Shown piece after piece: positions 35,101 through 43,006 of a stretch of DNA of 46,136 nt (positions are counted from its first letter, which is position 1; every line of letters begins with the position of its first letter). The position numbers and the translations under genes are program-made. The stretch spans positions 1 through 46,136 of the forward strand of contig JANWKE010000118.1 of the NCBI GenBank assembly GCA_025451535.1. The letters run 5' to 3'. Below the pieces are notes generated by a model. The model did not search any database. It was not told the DNA's origin and saw only the letters and a list, made by a program, of their open reading frames with translations. This DNA comes from Verrucomicrobiia bacterium. Lineage in GTDB: Bacteria > Verrucomicrobiota > Verrucomicrobiia > Limisphaerales > UBA11358.

Positions 35101-37226
35101 CCGCCTCTGCCTCCGCCCTCCAATTCCGCCTGGTCCTGCCACCGGACTCAACCGCATCCGCCGAGGATGTGCTATCGGTTTCCAGACAGAACCGGTTTCA
35201 TCTCTCGCGCCGGGTCCTGCTCGACGATACCGCCATCGCCCGGGCTGGTGTGGATTTCGGCCCGGACGGACAGCGCAGGATTAAGATCCAGTTCACCGGC
35301 ACCGGGGCAAAACAGTTCGAAGCCATCACGGCGACCAACATCGGCCGCCAATTGGCGATTGTCTTTCGCAACCAGGTTCTTTCCGCGCCGGTGATTCAGT
35401 CGGTCATCCCCAACGGCCAATGCCAGGTGGATGGTTCGATGAACGCCAACGAGATCAATGAGATCGTGGATTGCTTGAATCGGACGACGACCCCAACAGC
35501 CGTGGCTTGGGCGTTTTCTCCCGGTCACGAGCGGATTCTTCCCTTCAAACCTCTTCCGGATGCCTTGCCCGGCTGGCTGGATTTGGATTCCGGGATCGTC
35601 CTGACCAATTTCTCATTGGATTTGGGAAGCCGCAGCGGATACGAATGGATTCGATCCAACGGTTTGGATGTAGTCACTGCCGAATCCGCCAAACATTTTC
35701 CAGGATTGCTGGGCCTTGATATTATTATTGCCCCGGCACCCAGCAACGGCTGGAACACCGTGACCGTCGCCGACGTGGTCAATAATTGGTCGTTGCTGCA
35801 GGAAGAACCACAACAGAAGAACTACTTTGGCGCCATGCCAGGACAATCCGACACCTTTTTCTTTCAAACCCGGGAAGGTGGAAAGGGCATTCTGCAAATT
35901 CTTGGTTTTGCCGACAATCCCCCCGGCGTAAAGATCCGCTACCGGCTGGTGCACGCAACCGGGCATGGCGAGGTCATCGATCCGACGACCGGCCTGCCAA
36001 CAGTTCACGACCGCACGGAGATTGATCCCCACACCGGCCTACCCATGGTCAACCCAAATGGTACCGGCAATGAGATTGACCCCACAACAGGCCTTCCCAT
36101 CACACCCAACCGCACTGAAATCGATCCGACCACCGGACTCCCGACGACGTCCCCGACTGCAGGTGATTCAACTGGCGCCAGCACCGCCACCGGTGGCATC
36201 GCGCCATTGAGTTATCAATGGTACTTCTCAGGCACAAATCCGCCGGCGACCGGCAATCGCATGCGCTTCGGCCCGGTGATTGAGCGATTCGTTGAGTCAT
36301 CATCCCGGCCACCTTATGACGAATACAGCTACCTTGATTTGGACACAGGCAGGTTGCTCTCGCTCGGCCAGGTGAAGCCCCCGGTGGATCCCTTTAACGT
36401 GGAACAATTCTATGACTGGCGTCAGAAATCCGGGGCGGATGTTGTGGCTCAGATCGTGAATGATTCCGATTTTCCGCGGAACTATCCGGCAAAGCTTAAG
36501 TCTGTTTTTCGCGGACTCGTGGGCTTGAATACGACGTTATTGCCAGTGGATAAAAGCACCTGGGAGAGTATGTCGCCGCAGGCCGTGGTCGCGCTGGTGG
36601 CGCCGGTCAAAGTGGATACGACCCGTTGGACGATGGCCACCACCCTGACGAACGGTCTCCCGGCAACACATTTGTTCAAAACCAGTGAAGGCGGCATGGG
36701 CCTGCTGCAAATCACCGGTTTCACCGAGCAACCGCCGGGTGTACAGATTCGCTACAAGCTGGTGCAGGCAGCCGACAGCAAGGCGCAGCCATCAGCTTCC
36801 GCACTTGAGTCTGCAGATTTAGGTGAAGCCAAGGCACGGTTGGCGGAGTTGGCAGTGGACTATTCGCCTCAGAATCCCGTGTACCTGAGGCAGCAGGCCA
36901 GGATTCAAGCTTTGGAAAAAGAAGCGAAAGAACACCCCGACGAGTCGGCTGACTTGCGGGAAGCCAAAGCGCATCTGGCGGAATTGCGCGTAGATTACTC
37001 CGAACAACATCCCGCCGTTCAAACAGTCTTGGCGCGGGTCAAAGAACTTGAACGGATGACGAAGGAAGAGCCCAACGCATCCGCCGACTTGCGGGAAGCC
37101 AAAGCCCACCTGGCAGAATTGCGCGTGGATTATAGTGAACACCACCCACTCGTTCAGAAGGCGCTTGCCAAAGTCAAAGTGTTGGAGCAAAGCAACGCGG
37201 CAACAACGAATTCAACACAACCCTGA
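32121..37226 (+). CDS. Zinc-ribbon Ser/Thr kinase with Wzz-like and SecD-head-like ectodomain
   Basis: 1701 residues from the ATG at 32121, preceded by GAAGG at good spacing. A TTG at 32082 was rejected. A zinc ribbon uses C7, C10, C23 and C26. The kinase domain spans ~67-315, with G73-x-G-G-M-G loop, K95, H186-R187-D188 and D206-F207-G208, all intact. A transmembrane helix at ~352-371 is followed by a Wzz/chain-length-determinant-like domain (~373-505: TEFQVIESDSVLEGVVDSLKLDQRW, DVIEIGFFSSSPKEAAEIANKIAETY), then two more helices (507-532, 553-573). The ectodomain has three copies of a ~140-residue domain ending GLLQITGFTENPRGVKIRYKL. Between the first two copies is a SecD-P1-head-like domain (QFTGTGAKQFEAITATNIGRQLAI). 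EIDPTTGLP repeats and three 45-residue coils close the protein. Likely a membrane receptor kinase paired with the sigma factor upstream. Confidence 0.92.
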   Translation: MADEKTCPHCGKPVPPTALGGICPECMLKAGLATQTEGPGGTGPHGTRVIHPPPTPAEIASLFPQLEILECLGRGGMGVVYKARQPRLNRFVALKILAREKEQDAQFAERFTREAQALARLNHPNIVTVHDFGEAGGHCYLVMEFVDGLNLRQLLQTRKMPSEQALTIVPKICEALQYAHEQGVVHRDIKPENILLGKSGRVKIADFGIAKMLGDETGQQTLTGARDAVGTPHYMAPEQIEKPLTVDHRADIYSLGVVFYEMLTGELPLGRFAPPSKKVQIDVRLDEVVLHALEKEPDRRYQQASQVKTAVETIAAASEPDAGRRREVKTEPAEGQSRPMLAAAAFRRGARVGLWVFLLIVFAASLITFLLPTSYLGTARVELTGLAPQSGNPYYVQTEFQVIESDSVLEGVVDSLKLDQRWGKKFNGGTPLNNAEVMALMRSRIDLRPIRNTDVIEIGFFSSSPKEAAEIANKIAETYCALPPGHRGAIIERAAAPFHPVRPNVPLNIFIGIVAGSVIGIVVGLGFGLFSFWRLRAVQSKVSPPARKPDRFWRFIVIVFVVIPTLGLLGNIALQNLIKPRNEISPPSQSFYIGQTWFPQGDSIETTSVERNENQMTVKGHYHLVSHDHAELALYITSTNQNVPEDATQRMEISKGQGDFELIHSHVVPGLPHVEMYANGKVFASLYFGTKAEALEESKTSWITNAQSSLGPMILKVTVQTNAAFLLGQTRDGGELVLTIGSGGLSWSNELKANMLFGAVVRPDRDELRFDVSSGTGPTSSTIQNRIALAPASRIPRGTWIFHEGTYGPTSENIVIADLLTAAGESLPVSVSVRKPEALSPQALSFGPVIERVVPDHDWFDLDSGTIIPADVIPDHAEEAVVDYWIHKTGADFKASVSDHSLLARGCGLLDGSEQGIQWESATPETVADLISKERADKVVETIGIRPTDKPPATSAFCTREGRLGLLQITGFTENPRGVKIRYKLVQPATTAQAASASALQFRLVLPPDSTASAEDVLSVSRQNRFHLSRRVLLDDTAIARAGVDFGPDGQRRIKIQFTGTGAKQFEAITATNIGRQLAIVFRNQVLSAPVIQSVIPNGQCQVDGSMNANEINEIVDCLNRTTTPTAVAWAFSPGHERILPFKPLPDALPGWLDLDSGIVLTNFSLDLGSRSGYEWIRSNGLDVVTAESAKHFPGLLGLDIIIAPAPSNGWNTVTVADVVNNWSLLQEEPQQKNYFGAMPGQSDTFFFQTREGGKGILQILGFADNPPGVKIRYRLVHATGHGEVIDPTTGLPTVHDRTEIDPHTGLPMVNPNGTGNEIDPTTGLPITPNRTEIDPTTGLPTTSPTAGDSTGASTATGGIAPLSYQWYFSGTNPPATGNRMRFGPVIERFVESSSRPPYDEYSYLDLDTGRLLSLGQVKPPVDPFNVEQFYDWRQKSGADVVAQIVNDSDFPRNYPAKLKSVFRGLVGLNTTLLPVDKSTWESMSPQAVVALVAPVKVDTTRWTMATTLTNGLPATHLFKTSEGGMGLLQITGFTEQPPGVQIRYKLVQAADSKAQPSASALESADLGEAKARLAELAVDYSPQNPVYLRQQARIQALEKEAKEHPDESADLREAKAHLAELRVDYSEQHPAVQTVLARVKELERMTKEEPNASADLREAKAHLAELRVDYSEHHPLVQKALAKVKVLEQSNAATTNSTQP
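34655..36774 (+). repeat. Three copies of a ~140-residue ectodomain unit in kinase 1
   Basis: Copies lie at about 34655-35090, 35544-35960 and 36267-36774. Copies one and three begin FGPVIER. All three have a DLDSG or DLDTG strand, a Trp-rich segment with GLDV or GADF, and end in GLLQITGF or GILQILGF, followed by NPPGVKIRY(K/R)LV. The SecD-like domain separates copies one and two, and the EIDPTTGLP repeats separate copies two and three. Copy two lacks the FGPVIER start. The fold is unknown to me. Confidence 0.75.
35970..36146 (+). repeat. EIDPTTGLP repeats, four units
   Basis: Four units of 15-18 residues each carry (E)(V/I)IDPxTGLP, with a short Asn/Thr/Pro linker: EVIDPTTGLP, EIDPHTGLP, EIDPTTGLP, EIDPTTGLP. 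The same IDPATGLP string occurs once in the secretin N-terminal protein of this window. Probably a flexible extracellular spacer. Confidence 0.8.
36813..37217 (+). repeat. Three 45-residue coiled-coil repeats closing kinase 1
   Basis: Units 36813-36947, 36948-37082 and 37083-37217, each exactly 45 codons, share ADLREAKAHLAELRVDYS, an HPxVQ motif and a charged coil. Units two and three are nearly identical over their first 20 residues. The LAELRVDYSxxHPxVQ pattern recalls the coil of Wzz/GumC-type chain-length proteins. Confidence 0.85.
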
Positions 37227-37337
37227 CCGGTCCACCCCCCGCTGGCGAAACACAGGCTGTCGGCAAGAAAAAGATGGTAATGCGAAGCCGGCCGGGTATT
37301 ACATCAGTTGATTGAACACCCGAAACCGACCATCCGT

Positions 37338-37556
37338 ATGAAAACCCCACTCATCGCGTTGTTTGTCACCGTCATTATTCTCCTGGCCATCTGGGATGGT
37401 GTCTGGAAACTGATTGCCCTGTGGAAGAGCGCGCGCCATGACCAACTGGCATGGTTCATCTGCCTGGCCATCTTCAACACCGTCGGCATATTGCCTATTC
37501 TCTACCTCCTGCTCTTTCAGAAGAAGGAATCCGGGTCGCCACCGGCCAGGAATTGA
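37338..37556 (+). CDS. Small two-helix membrane protein, DUF5652-like
   Basis: 72 residues from the ATG at 37338 (MKTPLIALFVTVIILLAIWD). Two transmembrane helices flank a short loop (WKLIALWKSARHDQLAWFI). The second, CLAIFNTVGILPILYLLLF, ends in a charged tail. This is the pattern of DUF5652, a family without known function. It lies between kinase 1 and the next small membrane gene, with 17 bases to the latter. Possibly an accessory of the adjacent kinase module, but this is inference from position. Confidence 0.75.
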   Translation: MKTPLIALFVTVIILLAIWDGVWKLIALWKSARHDQLAWFICLAIFNTVGILPILYLLLFQKKESGSPPARN

Positions 37557-37573
37557 GAGCCGCCATCACATTG

Positions 37574-38074
37574 ATGAAAAGAAATCTCGCGCCGGTTCTC
37601 GCGCTCGTCCTGCTCAGCGTGGGCTATATGGTTTTGATCGCCGGTTCGGCCTCGCTGTTGCCGGAACGGGTGGCCATCCATTTCGGTCTCGGCGGCGAGG
37701 TCGACCGGTGGACCAGTCGCTCCCAAACCATCGGCTTCTTTGAAGTGTTGACGGTTGTGCCGTTGATTTTTGTGGTTCTCGCCCTGGTGCTGCGCTGGTC
37801 GCCGGCCGGCGCTTTCAATCTGCCGCATCGGGATTACTGGCTGGCACCGGAGCGCCGGGCACAAACGGTCAGTCTCATCTCCCGCCAGTTGATGTGGATG
37901 GGCTGCCTCACAGTCCTGTTGCTGGCGGGAATTTATGGTTTGACGATTCTAGCCAATCGCCTGACGCCGGCGCGGCTGCCGATGAACCTGTTTCTGCCTC
38001 TGCTGGGCGGTTTTTTGGCCGGAGTGACAATCTGGAGCATTGTTTTCGTCCGGCACTTCACAAAAGTTCCGTGA
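37574..38074 (+). CDS. DUF1648-type membrane protein
   Basis: 166 residues from the ATG at 37574. Four hydrophobic stretches are visible (near residues 5-25, 55-75, 105-125, 135-158). The segment LPERVAIHFGLGGEVDRWTSRSQ matches the DUF1648 motif, found alone or in SdpI-like immunity and sensor proteins. No other enzymatic motif is seen. An SdpI-type role in toxin immunity or signal sensing would be inference. Positioned after the DUF5652-like gene and 70 bases before sigma copy 2, inside the double sigma/kinase region. Confidence 0.82.
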   Translation: MKRNLAPVLALVLLSVGYMVLIAGSASLLPERVAIHFGLGGEVDRWTSRSQTIGFFEVLTVVPLIFVVLALVLRWSPAGAFNLPHRDYWLAPERRAQTVSLISRQLMWMGCLTVLLLAGIYGLTILANRLTPARLPMNLFLPLLGGFLAGVTIWSIVFVRHFTKVP

Positions 38075-38107
38075 CCTTTGGCGCTCAGGCAGCCGTTCGT
38101 CTCTCGC

Positions 38108-38155
38108 TTGCGCTTTTGCCGCGTTAGTCTAGGCTCGGTCGTTGGTGAGCACTTC
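38108..38155 (+). promoter_or_regulatory. Conserved upstream block of sigma gene 2
   Basis: Counterpart of 31206-31253: TTGCGCTTT, GCGTTAG, GGCTCG and GGTGAGCACTTC occur in the same order, with the TTG word 37 bases before the GTG at 38145. The internal gaps differ between copies. If functional, it could allow one sigma factor to recognise both genes. No standard -35/-10 pair was seen. Confidence 0.5.
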
Positions 38156-38918
38156 AAACCCAGCTACGCCGCCGGAAACCGCTTCACCTGAAAATAATGC
38201 TTCCCGGCAACCGGCGTTTGTCACCACCCACTGGTCGGTCGTGCTGACGGCTGGCCGCAGCGACACCACCCGCGCCGGGGCCGCGCTGGAGAAACTCTGC
38301 CAGACCTACTGGTATCCGCTTTACGCCTACGTTCGACGGCGCGGGCAATCACCGGAGAATGCCCAGGATTTGACGCAGGCTTTTTTTACGCGCCTGCTGG
38401 AACGCAACTGGGTCGGACAGGCGGACCAGCAAAAAGGGCGTTTCCGCTCCTTCCTGCTGTCAGCCATGAACCATTTTCTGGCCGACGAGTGGGACAAGGC
38501 CCGGGCACAAAAACGCGGCGGCGGCCTCGCCCCCCTGCCCTTGGAGTTTGACGCGGCGGAAACCCGCTATAGCCATGAACCGGCCGACAACGTCACCCCG
38601 GAACACAGTTACGAACGGCGTTGGGCTTTGACCCTGCTCGATACGGTCCTGCAGCGGTTGCAGTCGGAATACAAACAGGAAGGGCGAGGTGAACTTTTTG
38701 CCGCGTTACATCCTTGTCTCGTGGGTGACCGGGGCTCCCAGCCTTATGCCGATCTCGCCGTGAAATTGGGTGTCAGCGAAGGCACTGTGAAGTCCGCTGT
38801 CCATCGTCTGCGCCAGCGGTATCGCCAGTTGTTGCGCGACGAAATCGCGCAAACGGTGGCCGAACCCGGCGAAGTGGACGAGGAATTACGGCATTTGTTT
38901 GCCGTATTGGGAAGCTGA
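38145..38918 (+). CDS. ECF-like sigma factor, kinase-associated (copy 2)
   Basis: 257 residues from the GTG at 38145, exactly the length of copy 1. FVTTHWSVVLTAGRSDTTRAGAALEKLCQTYWYPLYAYVRRRGQSPENAQDLTQ covers the N-terminal block and region 2. VKLGVSEGTVKSAVHRLRQRYRQLLRDEI is the region 4 helix-turn-helix. The two copies are near identical in the N-terminal third and at FRSFLL.A.NHFLADEWDKARAQKRGGG, and more divergent in the middle and in region 4. They may therefore read different promoters. The kinase gene follows, after a SHOCT lipoprotein. Role as for copy 1: promoter selection under probable kinase control (inference). Confidence 0.92.
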   Translation: MSTSNPATPPETASPENNASRQPAFVTTHWSVVLTAGRSDTTRAGAALEKLCQTYWYPLYAYVRRRGQSPENAQDLTQAFFTRLLERNWVGQADQQKGRFRSFLLSAMNHFLADEWDKARAQKRGGGLAPLPLEFDAAETRYSHEPADNVTPEHSYERRWALTLLDTVLQRLQSEYKQEGRGELFAALHPCLVGDRGSQPYADLAVKLGVSEGTVKSAVHRLRQRYRQLLRDEIAQTVAEPGEVDEELRHLFAVLGS

Positions 38919-39025
38919 CAGCGCTTTTTGGGTGCAACCTTTCGCCACCGTTTCCTAAGTAATAGTTGGAAGAACCGATGGTCAACGATTTTGAAACATT
39001 AAACCTTGAACCCAGAAGCAAATTC

Positions 39026-39280
39026 ATGAAAAAGCTATTCATTCCCTTGTTGGCCGGCCTGTTGGCCATGACTTTCCTCACCGGATGCCTGGATTTACGA
39101 CTTGGCGGCGGCACAAAAAGTGACACAACAAACACGGATCAACATCCCATCGTAGGCCAACAAATGGTCGCCCCCACCCTTGGCCAGCAATTGATTGATC
39201 TGCAGAAGGCCAGGGAAGCCGGCGCGATTTCGGACCAGGAATATCAAGAGCAAAGGGCCAAACTCCTCGGAACCAAATAA
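39026..39280 (+). CDS. Lipoprotein with C-terminal SHOCT domain
   Basis: 84 residues from the ATG at 39026 (MKKLFIPLLAGLLAMTFLTGC). The lipobox LTGC predicts lipid attachment at Cys21. After a disordered Thr/Asn stretch, the last ~30 residues (LIDLQKAREAGAISDQEYQEQRAKLL) are a SHOCT-type two-helix domain, a short oligomerisation module. An in-frame ATG 60 bases earlier would bury the signal peptide and was rejected. It sits between sigma copy 2 and kinase 2, so it may belong to the signalling module. Function unknown. Confidence 0.82.
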   Translation: MKKLFIPLLAGLLAMTFLTGCLDLRLGGGTKSDTTNTDQHPIVGQQMVAPTLGQQLIDLQKAREAGAISDQEYQEQRAKLLGTK

Positions 39281-39313
39281 ATCCATCGACGGCACAAACC
39301 CGCCCTGACCAAT

Positions 39314-42300
39314 ATGGAAACACAGAGAATCTGCCCGAATTGTCGAAAGCCGCTACCGCCGGACGTGCCCCTCGGGCTGTGCCCGGAATGCCTCATCAAG
39401 TCCGGCTTTCCCACCGAGAGCGGAAGCGTGTCGGGCGAAACTGCGGGCGCGCGGTTTGTGCCGCCATCGGTCGGGGAGATCGCCCAGCTTTTCCCGCAAC
39501 TTGAAATCCTTCGTCTGATCGGCAAGGGTGGCATGGGGGCGGTCTATAAGGCGCGGCAACCGGCACTGGACCGCTTTGTGGCGCTAAAGGTCCTGCCGCC
39601 GGCGGTGGCCACCGATCCCGGCTTTGCCGAGCGGTTCAACCGCGAAGCTCGTGCCCTCGCCCGCCTGAACCACCCCAACATCGTGGCGGTGCATGACTTC
39701 GGCCAGGCCGGCCCGTTGCATTATTTGCTCATGGAATTTGTCGATGGGGCAAACCTGCGCGAGGTGGAAAGGGCCGGGGAATTGACGTCGGAACAGGCTC
39801 TGGCCATTGTGCCGCAAATTTGCGAGGCGCTCCAGTTCGCCCACAATGAAGGCATTGTCCATCGCGACATCAAACCCGAAAATCTGCTGTTGGATAAAAA
39901 AGGCCGGCTGAAAATCACCGACTTCGGCATCGCCAAGATGGTTGGCATCGGCCTTGGACCAGAAACGCTCACGGGGGCCAAGGACGTGGTGGGTACGCCC
40001 CATTACATGGCGCCCGAACAGATTGAGAAACCACAGACGGTGGACCATCGCGCGGACATTTATTCGCTGGGTGTCGTGTTTTACGAAATGCTGACCGGCG
40101 AACTGCCGCTGGGTAAATTCGCGGCACCGTCGAAGAAGGTTCAAATTGATGTGCGGCTCGACGAGGTGGTATTGCACACCCTGGAAAAGGAGCCCTCGCG
40201 CCGTTATCAGCAGATCAGCCAGGTAAAGACGGATGTGGAGACGATTGCGGGAACGGCGGGAACGGCGGGCAAGTCCGGTGCCGCGTCCTCCGCTTTCCCG
40301 TTTCCGGCGGGCCAGACCAACAGCGACAAGGCCATCCTGCCGGCGCTGCTGCTGGCGTTCCCCTTTGGCCTGTTCGGCGCCCACCGCTTTTACGTGGGAA
40401 AGACCGGGACCGCCTTTCTGCAGTTGGGCGCCCTGGCCGGATGCATCCTTTTGATTGTCGCCTGTGCTGCCGGTGCCCCCCAGCCCCTCACTGGACTTTT
40501 GCTGGGGTTTTTGATACTCGGATGCTTCATCTGGGCCGTCACTGACTGGATTCTGATCCTCTGCAAGGCCTTCACCGATGGCCAGGGAAGGAGAATGATT
40601 CAATGGCTCCACCCGCAAAACGGCCATTTGAAGACCGGAACCAGCCCGCTAACCGGTCCACCGTCAAGCCCGCCACCGGGTGGGGCCGCTCCGCCGGCCG
40701 GCACCAGTCCTCAACCACCGCCGATAGCGCCGAAACCCACATCCGCCGCCGGCACGGGCATGATTGTGGCACCGGCCGTGGGGCTCATCGTTGCGGCCAT
40801 TTGGAAGCTGTTTTCGGCGTTGATGGCCTGGTTTTTCCTGGCGGGAGTGTTTACCGACTCGTGGCTGGGGAATCTTAAGGACTTCGGCATCGGTTCCTTT
40901 TCCCATTGGGGCGCCCTGGCAGGTTTCAGCATCTTACTTTTCAAAGTTGTTCCGGCGCTGTTGATCCTCGTCGGCGCGGTCCAAATGCTGCGAGTGCGGA
41001 GTTACGCCTGGGCCCTGACCGCCGCCATTCTGTCCCTGGTGGCCTGCAGTCTGATCGGTTTGCCCATGGGTATCTGGGCGCTGATTGTGCTGGCACGCCC
41101 GGATGTGCGGGAGACGTTTGCCAACGCGGCCCGCTCCGAATCGCCAAAGATGAACCTCTGGCCATGGGCTTTAGGAACAGCATTGGTCGCGGGCCTGTTC
41201 ATTCTGATTGCGCTCGGGCTGAACCTTGCCTTCGAAACGCGGGATGTGACCGTGAACGGTACCGTTACGGATGCCGTTACCGGTCAACCCATCGCCGGTG
41301 CACGCGTGGACGACAACCGTTACGGTGCCGGCCCCAATAAGGAGCCGGCCCAGAGTTGGACCGATGCCAACGGCCACTATGAATTGAACACGCAGTATGA
41401 AGAACACACCATCGCCGCGTCGGCTTCCGGTTACGAATCCAAACTATCCACCTTGTACACCAAAACCTTTGGCTCCGAACGGAAGGTCAGCATGAATTTT
41501 CGTTTGCAGCCGGAATCCCGAATGTCTCCGCCCATTGCGGCGAGCGAGGAAAAAACCGATGGTTCATCGCCCAACGAAAGTGCAATGCAAGTACCACCTG
41601 TGCCGCCCATACCTGCGCCTCCTCCACCGGCGACATCCATGGCTACCAATACCACAGTCGCGCCGGTGTTCCCGCCGGTTCGAATCAAGGCCGGTTCGTT
41701 CAAATCCTTCGTGGATCATGACGGCAATCTGTGGTTGCCGGATCGAGGTTTTGCTGATGGTGAAACCACCGAGCGTCCTCACCTAGCGATCGTCAATACC
41801 AAAGACCCGGAGCTTTATCGTACTGAACGCTATGGCATGACTTCGTTTTCGTACCCCGTTCCCAACGGCCCATACGTGGTAAAACTGCATTTCGCCGAAA
41901 CCTACGACACCATTACCGGGCCGGGCAGGCGGGTGTTTACGCTCGTTGTCGAAGGCCGCGAATTCAAAAATTTCGATATCTGGGCCGAAGCCGGCGGTGC
42001 CCAACGCGCCTGTGTCAAAACCGTCAGTGTGGAAGTCCGTGACGGCAAATTGAACATCAACTTCATCCCCCGGGAACAAAATACCGAGATTAACGGGATT
42101 GAAATTCTGCCGGCGTCCTCTGCCGGCGCCGCTGCTGAAATGCCCCCGCCTCCGCAGGCCGCCGAAATCCCGGGCGATCCCACCCTGAACCATGAAAAAA
42201 TTATCGGCAATCTTTCAACCACGGATCCGTTTCAACAGGATTTCAACGAGATGCTCCCGCTTTCCGCCCAGGGCCGGTTCCACGTTGATAATGTCAATGG

Positions 42301-42952
42301 CCGGATTGAGATCGCCGGGTGGGACCGGAACGAGGTGGTCGTCAAGGCGCTCAAACACGGCAAGACCCAGGAGAGCATCGAAACCACCAAAATCAAAGTG
42401 GCTGCGTCGGCGGATGAAATCTCCATCCATACCGAGGGACCGCCCAATGAAACCGGCTTCCCGGAAATTTGGTCCTGGTTCAAGACCGGCGAAAACAACA
42501 AGGCGACCGTGGATTATGCCGTTCAGGTTCCCCGGCACGCCCGGCTGGCCACCATCGCCAGCGTCAATGGCCGGGTCGGGATTGACGACGTGGGTGGCGA
42601 CATCGAAGCGTCCACGGTTAATGGCACCGTGCAGGTTCAGCATGCGGCCGGCAGCCTGAAACTTTCCACCGTCAACGGCCGGATTGACGCAAAGTTGGTT
42701 TCGCTGGGCGGCGACCAATCTGTGTCACTGAGCACCGTCAACGGGGCCATTGAGGCCACCCTGCCGGCGAACGCCGATGCGGAAGTCACCGCCGACACCG
42801 TCAACGGCGGCATGAGCAGCGAATTCCCGGCGTTGGTTGTGAAAAAGGAATTTCCGTTGTCCAAGCACCTGAAAGGCGCACTCGGCAACGGCGACGCGAC
42901 AGTCAAGGCCACGACGGTCAACGGCAGTATCCGCTTTCGGCGGGCACAATGA
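39314..42952 (+). CDS. Zinc-ribbon Ser/Thr kinase with TM2, malectin and DUF4097-like ectodomain
   Basis: 1212 residues. A zinc ribbon uses C7, C10, C23 and C26. The kinase domain spans ~65-312, with G70-K-G-G-M-G, K92, H183-R184-D185 and D203-F204-G205, all catalytic residues present. A TM2-type domain (~340-420: LLAFPFGLFGAHRFYVGKTG) follows, then a Pro-rich linker and three or four helices (~480-600 and 615-640). A carboxypeptidase-regulatory-like beta-sandwich spans ~645-735 (GTVTDAVTGQPIAGARV) and a malectin-like domain ~786-935 (VVKLHFAETY...GREFKNFDI...EINGIEILP). A DUF4097-like beta-solenoid with VNG turns (STVNGTVQV, STVNGRIDA, STVNGAIEA) runs to the C-terminus. Malectin domains bind oligosaccharides, so this reads as a sugar- or glycan-sensing receptor kinase. 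The kinase is ~70% alike to that of copy 1 by eye. Confidence 0.92.
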   Translation: METQRICPNCRKPLPPDVPLGLCPECLIKSGFPTESGSVSGETAGARFVPPSVGEIAQLFPQLEILRLIGKGGMGAVYKARQPALDRFVALKVLPPAVATDPGFAERFNREARALARLNHPNIVAVHDFGQAGPLHYLLMEFVDGANLREVERAGELTSEQALAIVPQICEALQFAHNEGIVHRDIKPENLLLDKKGRLKITDFGIAKMVGIGLGPETLTGAKDVVGTPHYMAPEQIEKPQTVDHRADIYSLGVVFYEMLTGELPLGKFAAPSKKVQIDVRLDEVVLHTLEKEPSRRYQQISQVKTDVETIAGTAGTAGKSGAASSAFPFPAGQTNSDKAILPALLLAFPFGLFGAHRFYVGKTGTAFLQLGALAGCILLIVACAAGAPQPLTGLLLGFLILGCFIWAVTDWILILCKAFTDGQGRRMIQWLHPQNGHLKTGTSPLTGPPSSPPPGGAAPPAGTSPQPPPIAPKPTSAAGTGMIVAPAVGLIVAAIWKLFSALMAWFFLAGVFTDSWLGNLKDFGIGSFSHWGALAGFSILLFKVVPALLILVGAVQMLRVRSYAWALTAAILSLVACSLIGLPMGIWALIVLARPDVRETFANAARSESPKMNLWPWALGTALVAGLFILIALGLNLAFETRDVTVNGTVTDAVTGQPIAGARVDDNRYGAGPNKEPAQSWTDANGHYELNTQYEEHTIAASASGYESKLSTLYTKTFGSERKVSMNFRLQPESRMSPPIAASEEKTDGSSPNESAMQVPPVPPIPAPPPPATSMATNTTVAPVFPPVRIKAGSFKSFVDHDGNLWLPDRGFADGETTERPHLAIVNTKDPELYRTERYGMTSFSYPVPNGPYVVKLHFAETYDTITGPGRRVFTLVVEGREFKNFDIWAEAGGAQRACVKTVSVEVRDGKLNINFIPREQNTEINGIEILPASSAGAAAEMPPPPQAAEIPGDPTLNHEKIIGNLSTTDPFQQDFNEMLPLSAQGRFHVDNVNGRIEIAGWDRNEVVVKALKHGKTQESIETTKIKVAASADEISIHTEGPPNETGFPEIWSWFKTGENNKATVDYAVQVPRHARLATIASVNGRVGIDDVGGDIEASTVNGTVQVQHAAGSLKLSTVNGRIDAKLVSLGGDQSVSLSTVNGAIEATLPANADAEVTADTVNGGMSSEFPALVVKKEFPLSKHLKGALGNGDATVKATTVNGSIRFRRAQ

Positions 42953-43006
42953 CGCCCACGATTCATCACACTTGACTCGCATCCAGTGGTCCGTGATTTT
43001 TCGCCT

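Noticed and set aside
35970-36146. CRISPR-like array
   Set aside because: The repeats are in frame, protein-level and degenerate in DNA, without spacers of uniform length.
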